Assembly (NCBI GenBank): GCA_016932955.1
Contig: JAFGBV010000161.1
Location: 1 to 7,839, forward strand
DNA from: Anaerolineales bacterium
GTDB taxonomy: Bacteria > Chloroflexota > Anaerolineae > Anaerolineales > UBA4823
Length of the DNA stretch: 7,839 nt
Direction: 5' to 3'
The notes under the pieces are model-generated. The model had not been told where the DNA came from. It searched no databases and saw only the letters and a list, made by a program, of their open reading frames with translations. Below, piece after piece: positions 6,880 through 7,839 of this stretch (within the stretch, counting starts at the first letter, position 1; each line of letters begins with the position of its first letter). A program made the translations under genes and the position numbers.

Positions 6880-7201
6880 TTAGCGTGCTTGCCTCACAGG
6901 GGTGCAAGTTTGGCTTTGCTGGTTTGCGCGCCTTCCCAGCACGGCGGAGACAGAATTTGCCAGCAGTCCCACCAGCGCAGCTGCCAGGCTAATCACCGGC
7001 ATTGCGGTCACAACGAGAGGCAGAAAATAAACCAGCGCGCCCACCACAGCCAGCAAGATTCCGCCCCATTGCGGTATGGAGGGGGACTCGTTGCGCAAAA
7101 GGTTGCTCAGCAAAGCGGTAACGAGGGATCAGCACCCAGGAGGTCGCCCAAAGGAATGTGACCAGGAGTGCCAGTAGAATGGCTTGACTGCGCTGTGACA
7201 A
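6880..7201 (-). pseudogene. EamA/DMT-family transporter remnant (internal deletion with frame change, truncated)
   Basis: Two reading frames carry pieces of one transporter family. From a possible TTG at 7201 the first frame encodes SQRSQAILLALLVTFLWATSWVLI (to 7127), which is the typical first helix of EamA permeases. The protein-like sequence then continues in another frame from about 7125. That frame reads LVTALLSNLLRNESPSIPQW, then GGILLAVVGALVYFLPL, which is the end of the first EamA repeat (helices 4-5). It goes on to VISLAAALVGLLANSVSAVLGRRAN, the first helix of the second repeat, and then ends in SQTCTPVRQAR and a stop. Full family members are about 290 residues. Roughly 80 residues are missing at the junction and roughly the last 130 are absent. 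No clear RBS precedes the TTG. The 410 bp between the flanking genes hold nothing else that I recognise except the promoter-like box near 6871. The family match is confident by pattern; the exact breakpoints are not. Confidence 0.75.
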
Positions 7202-7226
7202 GGATAACCATAGGGGTAAACTAGAT

Positions 7227-7547
7227 TTACAAATGCCCCATGCGGTTTGGGCGGCGCAGCGCCGCGCCAGATGCAAAGCGATCGATGGCCTGGCGGGCTT
7301 CTTTTAGGTCTGCGCCGGTGATCTCGCGGTAGCGGATGGTGGCCTGGACGCGCTTGCCGGCGCGAAACAGGGCAGCGACTTCGCTCAGGGAAGGGTCTGG
7401 GAGCTGGGGATCGGGCTGTGCGGGGGCACCAGCGCTGGGGAGCAGGATCGAGCTGTTGCAATAGGGGCAGCGAAAGGCGGTTTGGGTGGGGTTGTAATCC
7501 AATGTTGCGCCGCAATTAGGGCAGGAAAATGACTGGGGGGTTGCCAT
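7227..7547 (-). CDS. Small zinc-ribbon protein with ribosomal L7/L12-like C-terminal segment
   Basis: A 106-residue cytoplasmic protein of unknown role. The N-terminus holds a four-cysteine zinc ribbon, CPNCGATL (Cys9, Cys12) and CPYCNSS (Cys27, Cys30), 15 residues apart. A proline-rich linker follows (about 37-52). Residues 54-92 (LSEVAALFRAGKRVQATIRY, then REITGADLKEARQAIDRFA) resemble the C-terminal domain of ribosomal protein L7/L12, a fold known to bind translation factors and also found in small fusion proteins. The frame is open back to 7622, but the ATG at 7547 is preferred: TGAGG (7560-7556) lies 8 bases before it, and the upstream part overlaps the preceding gene. That TGA is also the stop of the preceding gene, so the two are probably coupled. 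A nucleic-acid or ribosome-related role is only a suggestion. Confidence 0.75.
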   Translation of the reverse strand: MATPQSFSCPNCGATLDYNPTQTAFRCPYCNSSILLPSAGAPAQPDPQLPDPSLSEVAALFRAGKRVQATIRYREITGADLKEARQAIDRFASGAALRRPNRMGHL

Positions 7548-7557
7548 GTGGGTTGCC

Positions 7558-7839
7558 TCAGGGGTGGGGGTATATGGAGTTGTGATCGGGGGAAGTCTGC
7601 AGATACAGCACACACACCGCACGGCCCGGGAAAATGTGGGGGCCTGGCTCGTTCAGAGTAGTGACTTCACCTTGAAGTTCTCTGCCGTTGACCTGGAATG
7701 CATAGACGATCTTCCACGGGTGGCGATTGTTGATGGCGATATTCTGGTTTTCCTGAAGGTCAATCACCTGGCCGCGCACAGCTTCTCCATGCTTTAGCAC
7801 GTTGACCAGCTTGACTGCCTCATCGTGACGCCAGTAGAA
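7558..7839 (-). CDS. C-terminal part of an unrecognised protein, DUF3592-like (runs off right edge)
   Basis: The last 93 codons of a gene that begins beyond the right edge; the frame is open to the last base. It reads FYWRHDEAVKLVNVLKHGEA at the edge, then VRGQVIDLQ, NNRHPWKIVYAFQVNGRELQ, GEVTTLNEP, PGRAVCVLYLQTSPDHNS and IYPHP before the stop. This alternation of short beta strands (residue change, NGR, GxVxTL, VLYLP-type strand, IYPHP ending) resembles the soluble beta domain of DUF3592-type membrane-associated proteins, whose function is unknown. Any membrane helices would lie in the missing N-terminal part. Its TGA overlaps the RBS of the zinc-ribbon gene, 10 bp before that ATG, so they probably form an operon. 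Coding character is clear; the family assignment is tentative. Confidence 0.65.
   Translation of the reverse strand, partial: FYWRHDEAVKLVNVLKHGEAVRGQVIDLQENQNIAINNRHPWKIVYAFQVNGRELQGEVTTLNEPGPHIFPGRAVCVLYLQTSPDHNSIYPHP

Noticed and set aside
6862..6885. CGCTA…TAGCG inverted repeat near the propeller promoter
   Set aside because: Only a 5-bp stem with a 14-base loop; expected by chance in a region of this size.
7251..7265. Perfect inverted repeat GCGGCGC-A-GCGCCGC that could be a terminator
   Set aside because: It lies inside the zinc-ribbon coding region, has a 1-base loop and no T-run on either side.

Overview
The window reads as a piece of a bacterial chromosome, most likely from the phylum Chloroflexota (Anaerolineae-like). 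This rests on a secreted protein ending in the short FFLPMVIK tail often seen on exported Chloroflexota proteins, on a KimA-type permease, and on a small zinc-ribbon protein with an L7/L12-like tail. Taxonomy is an inference; there is no rRNA or other marker gene here. No RNA gene, CRISPR array, insertion sequence or phage gene was recognised.

Layout. On the left, on the minus strand, an epoxide-hydrolase-like alpha/beta hydrolase (444-1334) is followed by the first 112 codons of a KimA-like potassium/APC permease (1-338, cut by the window edge). The gap between them carries four phased TTGAC repeats just upstream of a -10-like box. A divergent promoter region (1335-1483) separates this pair from a compact plus-strand operon. 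The operon encodes a GNAT acetyltransferase (1484-2113), a class I SAM-dependent methyltransferase (2140-2901) and a YghO/bacterial-ceramide-synthase-like acyltransferase (2911-4023). Gaps of 26 and 9 bp make co-transcription likely. The operon meets a minus-strand cytosolic-type (type I) L-asparaginase (4027-5067) tail to tail, with 3 bp between stop codons.

Upstream of the asparaginase, 21 bp away on the same strand, is a 575-residue secreted protein (5089-6816). It has seven beta-propeller-like repeats, a C-terminal InlB-like beta domain and the tail motif. Upstream of that lies a broken remnant of an EamA/DMT-family transporter (about 6880-7201), with an internal deletion plus frame change and a missing 3' half. 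It is followed by a small zinc-ribbon protein (7227-7547) and the C-terminal end of a protein that enters from the right edge (7558-7839).

How the genes work together. The plus-strand trio looks like a dedicated modification module (two acyl/acetyl transferases plus a methyltransferase) whose substrate cannot be read from the sequence. The asparaginase, hydrolase and permease are ordinary metabolic or transport genes. The most interesting points are the phased repeat array before the permease, the YghO/BcerS-like gene in its operon, the secreted propeller protein, and the decayed EamA gene.
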